64,000 bases of DNA from Anaerocolumna sp. AGMB13025 (lineage in GTDB: Bacteria > Bacillota > Clostridia > Lachnospirales > Lachnospiraceae), in assembly GCF_029689925.1 (NCBI RefSeq), contig NZ_CP121445.1, positions 5,378,501 through 5,442,500 of the forward strand, in the 5' to 3' direction. Under the pieces are notes generated by a model. It worked only from the letters and a program-made list of their open reading frames with translations, did not search any database and was not told the origin of the DNA. Position numbers and translations under genes: made by a program. Of the stretch, positions 29,158 to 38,063 are shown one piece after another; the stretch's first letter is position 1, and every line of letters starts with the position of its first letter.

Positions 29158-31668
29158 TTATTCTACGATTGTAATAGATCCAATTCCACTAACGGAAATT
29201 TTCTGACGTAATGTATAACCACTTCCAGCATAGTTAGTATGTTCAATAGTGATTGATTTAACTAATAAGCTATCACCTTTGCTTACACTAGTTGATCCTA
29301 AGCTAGTAGTTACCTTAGCATTATTAAGAACTACTTCAGCATTAACGATAGTGCCTGCACTAACGGTATAAGCAGCCTTAATAACTTTTAAAATATCTCC
29401 TTCAGTTTGGCTTATTGTAGAATCATCTAATTTAACTGTAGGAAGTACCTGGCTATTCTTAACAACTACAGTTGCAGATGCTTTTCTACCAGTACCACTT
29501 TCTTCTGCTTTGATAAGATAAGTACCAGCAGCAGCTTGTGTAGCAACGTTAGGAGATGAAGTAGTGTCAAGAGCTAATGCTGTTACAGTTACGGCACCAG
29601 CTGCTGTAGCTACAGTAACACCATCAGGAGTAACAGAATTTCCATCACGAGTAATAGTATATGATACACCACCTGTAACTTTACCTATCTGTTGTGCATC
29701 TTTATTATATCTGTAAAGAGTTAAAGTCTTATCTGCAACACTAGGGGTTGAACCTTTAATTACTGCATCAAGTGTAGTTGTAGGAGCATCAAAATTGATA
29801 TAGCTTAATACTGTATTGGATACTTCAACTGCTTTAATATTAACTACAGTAGATTTACCTTTGTAAGTTAATTTATAGCTATAATTGCCATCGTTGTTTT
29901 TATCTACAGGTACATTTCCCGTAATTGTAACTGTTTTACCTGAACCACTAGCAGTTACAGCTGCTGTATTACCTGATACTAAGTTGCTGCTAATAAGTTC
30001 AACATCAACATTATCGGTACCAACAGCCACTTCGTTGCCATATTGATCTTCAGCTTTTAATGTAATAGTCTTTGTACTGTCAACAAAACCTACAGTAGCA
30101 CCATTAGTTGCAGCATTAACATAATAGAATGTTACTACGCTAGAATCTGGAACAACGCTTATTACTTTTGATTCAGAGCCTACTGTTACAGCAAGCATTT
30201 TAGAAGTAGCGCCGTAGGTAGCTTTGATATAAGCAGTACCTGCCTTAATAGCATAAACTTCACCAGTGCTGGATACTGATAATATAGATGTATCAGATGA
30301 TTCAAATGTGAAGTCAGTTTGATCTATATCATTATCAGTTGCAGCATCTTTAGCTTTAATAAATACTTGATACTTTTCTGCTGTTGCAGGTATAGTAGTA
30401 TTAACTTTATCCCAATTTGGACCATCGCTAGTAGCTAATGTGTATTTAATATCAGATGCTACATCTTTGATTTCTTCAACAGAGTTAAATACTGCTGAGC
30501 TCTTAAATGTTGATTCTTCGCCATCTGTATACTTATAAGTATGATAAGTAGCTGTTACATTAACTGATTTAGGGAAATCATAAACAGTGATTTGATACTT
30601 ATTGTCGTTGTTTAAGTTAACATAAGCCAAAGAATTATCTACATCAAAGGTTATATAACTTGTATAATCTGATTTCACGCCAGTAACATCAACACCGTTC
30701 TTGTCTAAAAGCTTAACATCAATTGTAGTAGCTTTTGCATATTGAACTGTTTTTCCTGTTAAAGAAATACTAGCTACATCGCCTACGCTTGCTGTAAATG
30801 TCTTATCAGTTGTACCATAAGCTACTTTATATGTTGCAGCGTCTGACAGATTTAAATAAAATTCAACTGTAGCTGTTTTACCATCTGCTGAAAAGCTTAA
30901 AGATTTGATAATTTGTTTTACGCCATCTTTATCAGTTACTGTAAGAGCATCAGCTGTTAAAGACTTGCTTTGATCTGTAGCAAAAGTAACTTCAATCTTA
31001 GAAGGTGTAGTTTGCTTAACGGACTGGATACCATCAGCAACTGTTACTTTAACAGTATCTTTTTTGTTGTACTTGCTTGTATCTGCACTTGCAGATGTTG
31101 CTTTAGAAAGTACAGTGATAGTAGCTTCACCAACACCAACTGCTTTAACAACACCAGACTTAGCATTTACAGTAGCTACTGCAGTGTTATCAGATACATA
31201 TTTAACAGTATCAGTTGATTTAGCAGGAGTTTTAACTGCATTTAAGTCTTTATCCTGACCAATAACTAATTTAAAGTCATCTGCACCGATATCAATGCTA
31301 GTTGCACGTTGGTTAATAGTTAATTTCTTAGTGAATGCGCTAAGCCATTTGCCTTTGGAATCTCTAGCAGTAACTTTGATAGTTACCTTTCCAGGTGCTT
31401 TCGCTGTAACAACACCAGATTTGTTAATTGTAGCAATTTTAGAATTGCTTGTTGTCCAAGTATATTTATTACCTTTAACAACTTTGCTCAGACCGTAATC
31501 TGTGCCTTTTTCACCAACATAGAGAACGGTTGGTGCGGCTGCTCCGCCCTGCTTAACAATTTTAGTAGCTGTAGCAGCTGATGCGCTTGTAGGTACAGCT
31601 AAGCTAGTTACTACCATTGCTAATGCAAGTGTGGAAGCTAATTTCTTTTTAAAGAAATTTTTCCTCAT
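29158..31668 (-). CDS. Secreted Ig-like (Big_2) surface protein, probable S-layer-type protein
   Basis: 836 residues. A clear Sec signal peptide (basic RKNFFKKK, hydrophobic core ~10-25, cleavage after TSASA near residue 32) precedes repeated bacterial Ig-like group 2 domains, visible as recurrent blocks such as NSKIATINKSGVVTAKAPG, NTAVATVNAKSGVVKAVG and DTSILSVSSTGEVYAIKAG. The protein is very rich in Thr, Ser, Val and Ala with no LPXTG or SLH motif seen at the C-terminus. AAGGAGG and a consensus promoter precede it and a strong terminator follows, so it is probably monocistronic and abundant. Position at the end of the glycan cluster makes it the likely acceptor or partner of the polysaccharide (inference). 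Confidence 0.88.
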   Translation of the reverse strand: MRKNFFKKKLASTLALAMVVTSLAVPTSASAATATKIVKQGGAAAPTVLYVGEKGTDYGLSKVVKGNKYTWTTSNSKIATINKSGVVTAKAPGKVTIKVTARDSKGKWLSAFTKKLTINQRATSIDIGADDFKLVIGQDKDLNAVKTPAKSTDTVKYVSDNTAVATVNAKSGVVKAVGVGEATITVLSKATSASADTSKYNKKDTVKVTVADGIQSVKQTTPSKIEVTFATDQSKSLTADALTVTDKDGVKQIIKSLSFSADGKTATVEFYLNLSDAATYKVAYGTTDKTFTASVGDVASISLTGKTVQYAKATTIDVKLLDKNGVDVTGVKSDYTSYITFDVDNSLAYVNLNNDNKYQITVYDFPKSVNVTATYHTYKYTDGEESTFKSSAVFNSVEEIKDVASDIKYTLATSDGPNWDKVNTTIPATAEKYQVFIKAKDAATDNDIDQTDFTFESSDTSILSVSSTGEVYAIKAGTAYIKATYGATSKMLAVTVGSESKVISVVPDSSVVTFYYVNAATNGATVGFVDSTKTITLKAEDQYGNEVAVGTDNVDVELISSNLVSGNTAAVTASGSGKTVTITGNVPVDKNNDGNYSYKLTYKGKSTVVNIKAVEVSNTVLSYINFDAPTTTLDAVIKGSTPSVADKTLTLYRYNKDAQQIGKVTGGVSYTITRDGNSVTPDGVTVATAAGAVTVTALALDTTSSPNVATQAAAGTYLIKAEESGTGRKASATVVVKNSQVLPTVKLDDSTISQTEGDILKVIKAAYTVSAGTIVNAEVVLNNAKVTTSLGSTSVSKGDSLLVKSITIEHTNYAGSGYTLRQKISVSGIGSITIVE

Positions 31669-32411
31669 ATTCTTTCTTCCTCCTTAAAATATAGGTTTGG
31701 TTTGGTATTATATTTTGTCAAATATAATCATTCCAATAACAAGTTGATTATAACAATAATCAAACAAAAGGTCAAGTCCTTTTATCTATTATTTTACTTT
31801 TTTTATAACCATATTTACTGGCTGTATACCCCGAGTTTTGCCTTATTTTTGACACATTCCAGCCATTTTTGATAATGTCTTTCAGCACCAAAAAATTGGG
31901 TTTTACTCCCAGATACATTAGATAAATTACACCCTGTTCGTATGTTATATCTGTATTGAATTGATTATACCAAAGTCATAAAGGGTGAACATTGATTCTT
32001 CTTTCTGTTCCGTTCCCGCCTGACCTGTTTATATAATGCACTTTGAATGTGTCAATTTTATGTCATGGTTTTGTCACAATCAGTTTATTTTTTTGTAATA
32101 ATTTTGTTATTCTTATTATCTTAAAATTTTGATATTCAAAGTCGATACTCTGTAGCCCAGCACTAAACTCAATCATTACTATACTGTTTAATCTCAAAAA
32201 ATTAATTCTGTCCAAGTATTATATCATTGTATTTGCCTATTGAATTTAACTCATTGCTTTATACTTTTTGTTTGTGCTTCTTGCATTTTACTTCTTGCGT
32301 TACTTCTTCCATTTTGCTTCTTAACCCTTTTACACCAAATATCCCTTAATACCAAAAGTCCATGCCAATTGCAGAAGCAGATTTAACCACTGTCCCCTAC
32401 ATCCTTTGCCT
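31669..32411. other. Long non-coding stretch upstream of the surface-protein gene
   Basis: About 740 bases with no supported gene: a ribosome binding site and promoter near 31680-31775, then AT-rich DNA. At 32277-32322 a short degenerate repeat based on CTTCTT recurs four times at 12-14-base steps. The rest shows no recognisable structure. Confidence 0.6.
31747..31775 (-). promoter_or_regulatory. Promoter of the surface-protein gene
   Basis: On the minus strand TTGACC (31770-31775), 17-base spacer, TATAAT (31747-31752), leaving a ~70-base leader before the AAGGAGG ribosome binding site. A second TTGGAA-18-TATAAT match lies downstream, so there may be two start sites. Confidence 0.75.
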
Positions 32412-32417
32412 AAAACA

Positions 32418-32461
32418 GAAAAAATGCACACCATTTGTTCAAGAAACAATTGATGTGCATT
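32418..32461 (-). terminator. Intrinsic terminator of thrC
   Basis: Hairpin of about 18 pairs with two or three mismatches (AATGCACA...TGTGCATT arms, loop around 32441-32443) followed on the minus strand by a six-base T run, 50 bases past the thrC stop. Confidence 0.82.
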
Positions 32462-32511
32462 CGTTATTTAATATCTACATAATTTTATAATCTATTATCC
32501 CATTATCATTT

Positions 32512-33996
32512 CTATTTCAAAATATCTTCCACCGTCTCCTGCATCTTATCTTTATCACATATCGCATCATGCAATATGACTGCAAATCGAATATCTTCTA
32601 TCGCAGCCGGTACAGCTGTATTGGATCTCTTGCTCAGCTCATCTACTAATTCAAACTCACTTAAGTGATTGCATTCACTATCTATGGCATTCATGACGCT
32701 TCTGGTAAATTTGTATGGGCTTGCGGTTGAGGCAATGATTGTTTTTGTTTTATCGTCTGCAACTGTAATATAACTTTCATATACACTGGCTGCGACAGCT
32801 GTATGGGTATCTATGACATAACCGGTTTTTTCATATAACTTCTTGATTGTTTCGGCTGTTTCTTTTTCAGAAGCATATCCACCCACAAAGTCTTTCATTT
32901 GGGCTTTCATCTCTTCTGTGATTCCATATTCTCCGCTGGTGCCTAATGCTTTCATCATGGCAAGGGTTTTATCTGCATCTTTATCTGCAATCTGATAAAT
33001 GAGTCTCTCTAAGTTACTTGAAATCAGAATATCCATAGACGGCGAAGAGGTCAGAATGAATTCGCGGTTTCTGTTGTAGATGCCGGTCTGGAAGAAATCA
33101 AATAGTACTTTGTTTTCATTGGAGGCACAAATCAGCTTATTAATAGGCAGTCCCATGGACTTTGCATAGTACGCCGCTAATATATTGCCAAAGTTACCAG
33201 TAGGTACCACTACGTTGATTTTCTCGCCTTCCCTTATTTCACCATTTTCAAATAATTTGGCATAGGAATAAACGTAATATACAATCTGGGGCACTAATCT
33301 TCCGATGTTGATTGAGTTGGCAGAGGAAAATTGATAACCTTTTTCTTTTAAATCTGCTGCAAGTTCTTTGTTGTTAAACATTGCCTTAACGCCGTTCTGG
33401 GCATCGTCAAAGTTGCCGTGGATTCCGATTACGTAGGTGTTATCCCCTTTCTGAGTTACCATCTGCCTTTCCTGCATGGGACTGACACCATCTTTTGGGT
33501 AGAACACAATGATCTTAGTTCCTTCCACATCTGCAAAACCCTCCAAAGCTGCTTTCCCGGTATCCCCGGAGGTAGCTGTTAATATTACTATTTTATCTTT
33601 CACCTGGTTTTTCCTGGCTGCAGTTGTAAGTAAATGCGGGAGTATTGACAATGCCATATCTTTAAAGGCTATGGTTGCTCCATGGAATAATTCAAGATAA
33701 AATGCTCCATCTGCCTTAACGAGAGGGGCAATCTCCTTTGTATCGAATTTGTCATCATAAGCACGATTTATGCAGGTTTTTAATTCCTCTTCTGAAAAGT
33801 CGGTAAAAAATAATTTCATGACTTCATATGCTGTTTCCTGATACGTCATTTTACTGAGCTGCGTTACAGGAATCTCGAGTGTTGGTATGGATACCGGTAC
33901 ATATAGACCTCCATCATCTGCCAGTCCCTTTAAGATAGCCTGGGAAGCCGTTATGGGTTCGCTGTTGCTGCGGGTACTCTGATACATTAGATTCAT
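32512..33996 (-). CDS. thrC: Threonine synthase
   Basis: 494 residues, the length of the long bacterial/yeast-type threonine synthase. It converts O-phospho-L-homoserine to threonine using PLP. FHGATIAFKD (105-114) holds the PLP lysine K112, TATSGDTGKAALEG is the phosphate/substrate loop and PTGNFGNILAAYYAKSMGLP another conserved block. AAGGATG lies before the ATG. It stands alone, with long gene-free flanks on both sides; no T-box or other leader motif could be found in the upstream 870 bases. Confidence 0.97.
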   Translation of the reverse strand: MNLMYQSTRSNSEPITASQAILKGLADDGGLYVPVSIPTLEIPVTQLSKMTYQETAYEVMKLFFTDFSEEELKTCINRAYDDKFDTKEIAPLVKADGAFYLELFHGATIAFKDMALSILPHLLTTAARKNQVKDKIVILTATSGDTGKAALEGFADVEGTKIIVFYPKDGVSPMQERQMVTQKGDNTYVIGIHGNFDDAQNGVKAMFNNKELAADLKEKGYQFSSANSINIGRLVPQIVYYVYSYAKLFENGEIREGEKINVVVPTGNFGNILAAYYAKSMGLPINKLICASNENKVLFDFFQTGIYNRNREFILTSSPSMDILISSNLERLIYQIADKDADKTLAMMKALGTSGEYGITEEMKAQMKDFVGGYASEKETAETIKKLYEKTGYVIDTHTAVAASVYESYITVADDKTKTIIASTASPYKFTRSVMNAIDSECNHLSEFELVDELSKRSNTAVPAAIEDIRFAVILHDAICDKDKMQETVEDILK

Positions 33997-34159
33997 ATGG
34001 ATTCATCCTTTTTATATTTTTAGTTATTTTTATTATCTTATTATTTGGTTTTACTTACCTTTATAATTTCTTACTGCGAGTATTTATTTGGTCATCAATC
34101 CTTACTCACTGTAACATTCATGTTTACTTCTTAATGTTTACCGCACTATTTATTGATAG

Positions 34160-34265
34160 CATACTTTTTAAAGTATTACTTATTTACGATATTACCTATT
34201 TACGTATTGATTATCTACAGTATTACTTTTCTACGGTAATACTTTTCTATGGTATTACTTAATGG
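34160..34265. repeat. 16-bp-period degenerate tandem repeat
   Basis: The motif TATTACT and variants recur at 34174, 34190, 34205, 34221, 34237 and 34253, so six units with a nearly fixed 16-base step (best unit GTATTACTTTTCTACG). Confidence 0.8.
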
Positions 34266-34499
34266 TTTTGCTGATTATTTTTTTACAGATTAAGTGTGCT
34301 TTTATTACTTAACTCAGCATTTAATTTATTGTTACTCAACTCCATACCTTGTAATTTATCAATATCGTTATTTTGTTTAAATTTTCTGTATTATAACATG
34401 TTTAATCGGCTTATACAATACGCTAATACGATAAAGTATAAAATTATAAAATTTTAAAGTCTTTTTCGCCAAGAACTGTAAGCCCTTTTCCTCAACCTG

Positions 34500-34720
34500 C
34501 TAGAATCATACAACTCGCAAGAATCATTCAACATACGAAAATCATCCAACTTGTAAGAATCATTCGACCACAAGTATCATTCGACCACCAAGTATCATTC
34601 GACTCACAAGTATCATTTGACTCACAAGTATTATTCGACTCACAAGTATCATTCTACCACCAAGTATCATTCTCGACTCTCAAGAATCATTCAACCACCA
34701 AGATTGACATAGGACCAGGT
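34500..34720. repeat. 18-bp-period tandem repeat array
   Basis: About twelve units of CAAGTATCATTCGACTCA type start at 34500, 34518, 34536, 34554, 34571, 34589, 34607, 34625, 34643, 34661, 34681 and 34699. Steps are 18 bases apart from one 17 and one 20. Units vary most in their last four bases. Confidence 0.93.
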
Positions 34721-34872
34721 CATCCAACCAGCAAGAATCGTCAAACATTGGGAATCATCCATGATGTGAAAAATCAACAGCAAAAAAACAAGCTCAACTT
34801 TCTCCATTACTCATCCCTAAAATGGACAAGCGAGAAAATCAAGCCTGTTTTTAAGTTTTTTTCTCCAAATCA

Positions 34873-35934
34873 TTATTTGAAGAATTCATGACCTCCGTAC
34901 CGGAACAAAAAATCAAGGTGATTGTCAAACCATCTCATGCTGCTTTTATCAGCTCTTGATCTGGCTGAGAAGTATAGGGCGCCTTTGGAATCATCTTCGC
35001 CCTGCAATACTTTGTCTACTGCTTTGACGGTATCCTTTGAAATCTTGACCGACCAGTAACGGTTATCCTTTATCGGGGAGAATTGATAGGTTCCGCCGTC
35101 TCGTTGGAACACAACCCCTTTTACGGTATCCGGGAAATCGTCATCCTTAACTCGGTTCAGGATGACATTTGCTACCAGCATTTTCCCTTTTAAATCTTCT
35201 CCGGTAGCTTCAGCTTCTACGATTCGCTGTAGTATCTCGATTTCATCCGATGATAAATTGACTGAATTCTTTTTCTTTTTATCTGTATCGGATTTTTTGG
35301 TATTTTTTGATTCTGAATTCTTAGAGTCCTTTTTGGTCTCTTTGGTATCTTTGTCGGAATCTTTCGAGTGAGTGGTTTCTGTTTTGGTCTTTTTTGCTGT
35401 AGCGGCTACAGCCATAACGGTTTTTTGTATTTTTTTATCCTTGGTTGAACTGCTATCAACCTTATCCTTAGCAACTGCTCCTGCCTGTTTGGAGTCTGCT
35501 TCTTCGTTGTTCTCCGTTTTCTCATTATCCGAATCGTTTTTATCTGCACTTAATATTAAATTATTATATGATTTCCCTTCTGGAAATAAATTCAGGGCAT
35601 TTTGCCCAGCTTGTCCAGGCAAAATGTTCTTTGCCGTCAGATCAAATAGTTTGAATTGATCTCCTAAAATGTTTTGACTGGTTCGTACTATTGCTTCATA
35701 AGCTGTTCCTTCCTCTATATTTTGGGGTACATCATGCGTGATCTCAGCTTTCGCGTAAGATTCTACGCCATTATAACCTGTACCGTAGATATAGTCCGGA
35801 CTAAGTAAGAATAAGACGGTAACCATAGCGTAAGCAATTACCACCAGGCTTGTCTTATATTTGCCGATACCAGCAGGTAATACCTTGCCGATTGGCTTCT
35901 TAATCCAGTGAAGAAACGAGTGTATTTTTAGCAT
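34873..35934 (-). CDS. Membrane-anchored SleB-type cell-wall hydrolase
   Basis: 353 residues. A single membrane helix (~28-46) anchors the protein, then comes an extracellular region and a ~100-residue Lys/Asp/Ser/Thr-rich low-complexity linker (about 130-225). The C-terminal ~125 residues are a Hydrolase_2/SleB domain: EIEILQRIVEAEATGE with the catalytic-type Glu, VANVILNRV, and the ending GALYFSARS...GGHEFF. The family cleaves peptidoglycan, including spore cortex, as a lytic transglycosylase. The membrane anchor and charged linker differ from secreted SleB and suggest vegetative wall remodelling. AGAGGAT precedes the ATG. Confidence 0.9.
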   Translation of the reverse strand: MLKIHSFLHWIKKPIGKVLPAGIGKYKTSLVVIAYAMVTVLFLLSPDYIYGTGYNGVESYAKAEITHDVPQNIEEGTAYEAIVRTSQNILGDQFKLFDLTAKNILPGQAGQNALNLFPEGKSYNNLILSADKNDSDNEKTENNEEADSKQAGAVAKDKVDSSSTKDKKIQKTVMAVAATAKKTKTETTHSKDSDKDTKETKKDSKNSESKNTKKSDTDKKKKNSVNLSSDEIEILQRIVEAEATGEDLKGKMLVANVILNRVKDDDFPDTVKGVVFQRDGGTYQFSPIKDNRYWSVKISKDTVKAVDKVLQGEDDSKGALYFSARSRADKSSMRWFDNHLDFLFRYGGHEFFK

Positions 35935-36037
35935 GCATACATCCTCTTTTCTTTTTATGATACCTCCAACCTACGGGAGTTTAATCAGCGTATTAAAATA
36001 TTAAATCCAGGCAAACTTCTTTAATCGCTCATCATGC

Positions 36038-36065
36038 ATTATATCATCTCGCTTTAACCTGTCAA
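36038..36065 (-). promoter_or_regulatory. Promoter of the SleB-like gene
   Basis: Minus strand TTGACA (36060-36065), 16-base spacer, TATAAT (36038-36043); both hexamers are consensus. The leader to the ATG at 35934 is about 95 bases. Confidence 0.75.
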
Positions 36066-36474
36066 TAAGGTCAGTTCATTTTTGGAGGATACAACACAAT
36101 TTGTTTACCATTATTTACCATGAATTATCTTTATGCATAAATAAGTGGCATATTTTTACCAGTTATTTATCTGTATTGCACAATAATATTTTAACGAATT
36201 ATTAATTATTTATTAACTATTTTTCACACCTTATTTTCATTTTATACAATTCGTTATAAAAATATTTCATTTCCCCTGCGAAAAGTGTTGATAACAGTAG
36301 TTTTTTCTGTAGAATCCATGTCACACTATTTAACATTTATGTAATATTTATGTAACATAATCATCTAGACAAAATCACGCCCGTCCGCTATTTTATATAG
36401 CACTTCTGGCATATAGAACGAAATACCCAGATATTATTACTTTCTATTCAGATAGAATATAATAGATGGTTCTA

Positions 36475-36503
36475 TTGACATCAATTTATTATTATGCTGT
36501 AAT
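36475..36503 (+). promoter_or_regulatory. Promoter of the AP2-like gene
   Basis: TTGACA (36475-36480), 17-base spacer, TGTAAT (36498-36503), 49 bases before the TTG start codon. Confidence 0.65.
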
Positions 36504-36552
36504 AAAAATAAGAGAATAACTATAAATATACAATAGTAGGAGGATAAAAAGC

Positions 36553-37344
36553 TTGCCGACTTTACCTGGTGTTTTAAAAGCAGTTAAAAAAAATGGCGAT
36601 GTCTATTACAGGGCATCTGTTACCTATAAAAATAAGCATATCAGTCTGGGCAGTTATTCTTCTGAACATGATGCAAATCAGGCTTACATAGTTGCAGGGG
36701 AAATCCTTCACTCTTCCAGATATGAAATTGATGATTATGCCAACGAACATATCCTCGATTTTAATAAATGGGTTATCCTTATTAACCTAAGAGATAACGG
36801 CATGTATTTCAAAAATCCCATTTATTTAAAAAGCCGTTACTTTATATACTATATTAATAAGAAGATACTGCTAAAATTTGATATCGACGATCTGTTTTAT
36901 TATGCCCATCATAAGATCATGAAACGGGGCGGTCACCTGTTTGTATCCGATTACGGAATGCAGGTCACAATACTGTCCCGCTATGGAATAAAAAACTACG
37001 CCGTCCCAGGACGGGATTACCGTTTTGCCAATGGTGACAATACCGATTACCGCTACGGAAATATTGAAATCATTAACCGCTACCACGGCGTTACCAAATC
37101 CATCCGCAAAGGTCTCCCTGTCTATACTGCCAAACTTCATATCAACGGAGATTACATAATCGGCCGATACGCCACAGATATTGAAGCTGCCATAGCCTAT
37201 AACAAAGCAGCCAGACTCATAAAAGAAAAAGGAATAAACAAAGACTTTCCAGAAAATTACATAGGAGAGATCGACGAAATTGAATACGCAAGAATCTATC
37301 ATGGGATAAGAATCTCAAAAAAGCTTAGAAATTACACTATATAG
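36553..37344 (+). CDS. AP2-like DNA-binding protein with degenerate HNH domain
   Basis: 263 residues, TTG start with AGGAGG nine bases upstream. Residues ~17-50 (YYRASVTYKNKHISLGSYSS) and ~193-228 (YTAKLHINGDYIIGRYATD) look like two AP2-type three-stranded DNA-binding units. Between them, ~128-180, lies a stretch with the tail of an HNH homing nuclease (FANGDNTDYRYGNIEII). Active HNH/AP2 proteins have a His-His-Ile-Asn-Gly-Asp core; here the catalytic histidines are replaced while NGD-x2-D-x-R-x2-N is kept. The protein may therefore be a domesticated, non-cutting homing endonuclease acting as a DNA-binding protein. No mobile intron or intein is adjacent. The relationship is by eye and needs a profile search. 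Confidence 0.65.
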   Translation: MPTLPGVLKAVKKNGDVYYRASVTYKNKHISLGSYSSEHDANQAYIVAGEILHSSRYEIDDYANEHILDFNKWVILINLRDNGMYFKNPIYLKSRYFIYYINKKILLKFDIDDLFYYAHHKIMKRGGHLFVSDYGMQVTILSRYGIKNYAVPGRDYRFANGDNTDYRYGNIEIINRYHGVTKSIRKGLPVYTAKLHINGDYIIGRYATDIEAAIAYNKAARLIKEKGINKDFPENYIGEIDEIEYARIYHGIRISKKLRNYTI

Positions 37345-37463
37345 TGATATAAAATGAATCAATCGAAATTTTTCAAAATAATTTAAAAAAATGCTACCTT
37401 TTTTTAGATAATGTGTTATAATAAACCTATATTATTCTTCTTCCATTTTCATATTCAAAATGA

Positions 37464-37506
37464 AGCCACCGGAATCATCCCCTAACAAGGACCGGTGGCT
37501 AGTTTT
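37464..37506 (+). terminator. Hairpin downstream of the AP2-like gene
   Basis: Nine-base stem AGCCACCGG (37464-37472) / CCGGTGGCT (37492-37500) with a 19-base loop, followed by AGTTTT. A plausible but weak terminator ~120 bases after the stop. Confidence 0.5.
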
Positions 37507-37544
37507 ATGCTATAAAAATCTAAATGATTTCATATGATCAGTAC

Positions 37545-37772
37545 TTCTTTTAACCGAAATTTTTCTTTTAACGAAGCTTTTCTTTTAACGACGCTCTTCA
37601 TTTAACGAAGCTCTTCTTTTAACGACGCTTTTCTTTTAACGACGCTCTTCTTTTAAACGAAGTTCTTCTTTTAACGAAGCTTTTCCTTTAACGACTCTCT
37701 TCATTTAACGAAGCTCCTCTTTTAACGACGCTCTTCTTTTAAAGACGCTCTTCTTCTAACGAAGATTCTCAT
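37545..37772. repeat. 17-bp-period tandem repeat array
   Basis: About thirteen units of the type CTTCTTTTAACGAAGCT. TTTAAC starts at 37549, 37567, 37584, 37601, 37618, 37635, 37652, 37670, 37687, 37704, 37721 and 37738, with a last variant at 37755: steps are 17 with two of 18. The units alternate between GAAG and GACG after AAC. The array ends directly before the palindromic element. Confidence 0.95.
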
Positions 37773-37788
37773 CTCTTCCATATAACAT

Positions 37789-38063
37789 CAGCTTTGCCTC
37801 ACAACCGAAAAAGAAATCCGGGAATGACAGAGGGTATTTTTACTGTGACTCTGAACGAATGCCTGAGTTTCTTATACTTTGAGAATCGTGCCAATATCCG
37901 CAGGACTAGCTGTCTGACGAATGGGTAAAACCCATGAGGAGTTCTAGTCCTGTGGATATGTTATAAACGATTCTCAAAGTATTAGAAACACTGCATTCTT
38001 TCACCGAACAGTAAAAATACCCTCTGTCATTCCCGGATTTCTCAACCCCCACCAGGCAAAGCG
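37789..38063. repeat. Palindromic element, copy A (~275 bp)
   Basis: An almost complete inverted repeat. Ends are GCTTTGCC...GGCAAAGC. A 33-base perfect arm pair begins AAATCCGGGAATGACAG (left, from ~37815) and ends with its complement near 38040. A second stem pairs GTTTCTTATACTTTGAGAATCG with its complement (one mismatch), and a third ATATCCGCAGGACTA with its complement (one G-T). The apex holds GCTGTCTGACGAA, a small hairpin ATGGGT-AAAA-CCCAT and GAGGAGTTC. The same core and ends occur at 45709-45979 with different arms. No open reading frame or transposase motif lies inside. It may be a structured RNA gene or a non-autonomous mobile element. Confidence 0.93.

Larger units (their letters stand above)
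33997..34872. other. 876-base gene-free region with two tandem-repeat arrays
   Basis: Between the SleB-like gene and thrC no gene is supported. It holds a ~16-bp-period array (34160-34265) and an 18-bp-period array (34500-34720), listed separately. A run open for 50 codons inside the second array has no start codon or ribosome binding site. Promoters of thrC must lie near 34000-34100 but are not distinct. Confidence 0.7.
35935..36552. other. Divergent promoter region between SleB-like and AP2-like genes
   Basis: 618 bases without a gene. It contains both promoters listed separately (36038-36065 minus, 36475-36503 plus) and AT-rich DNA between them in which nothing further is recognisable. 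Confidence 0.6.

Noticed and set aside
34553-34710. Open frame of KYHST-type repeats
   Set aside because: It has no start codon or ribosome binding site and is broken by a 17-base unit upstream.
34500-34720. CRISPR-like periodic repeats (also at 37545 and 47787)
   Set aside because: The period is only 16-18 bases with no unique spacers between units, and there are no cas genes nearby, so these are tandem repeats and not a CRISPR array.
33997-34872. T-box or other amino-acid leader for thrC
   Set aside because: I looked for the T-box GGGTGGNACCGCG core and a terminator/antiterminator pair and found neither.
36871-37302. 143-codon frame on the minus strand
   Set aside because: It lies fully inside the AP2-like gene on the other strand and has no ribosome binding site or protein-like family features.
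37789-38063. Insertion sequence or integron attC site
   Set aside because: There is no transposase or integrase frame and no target-site duplication visible; at ~270 bp it is far longer than an attC site and lacks the attC end motifs.
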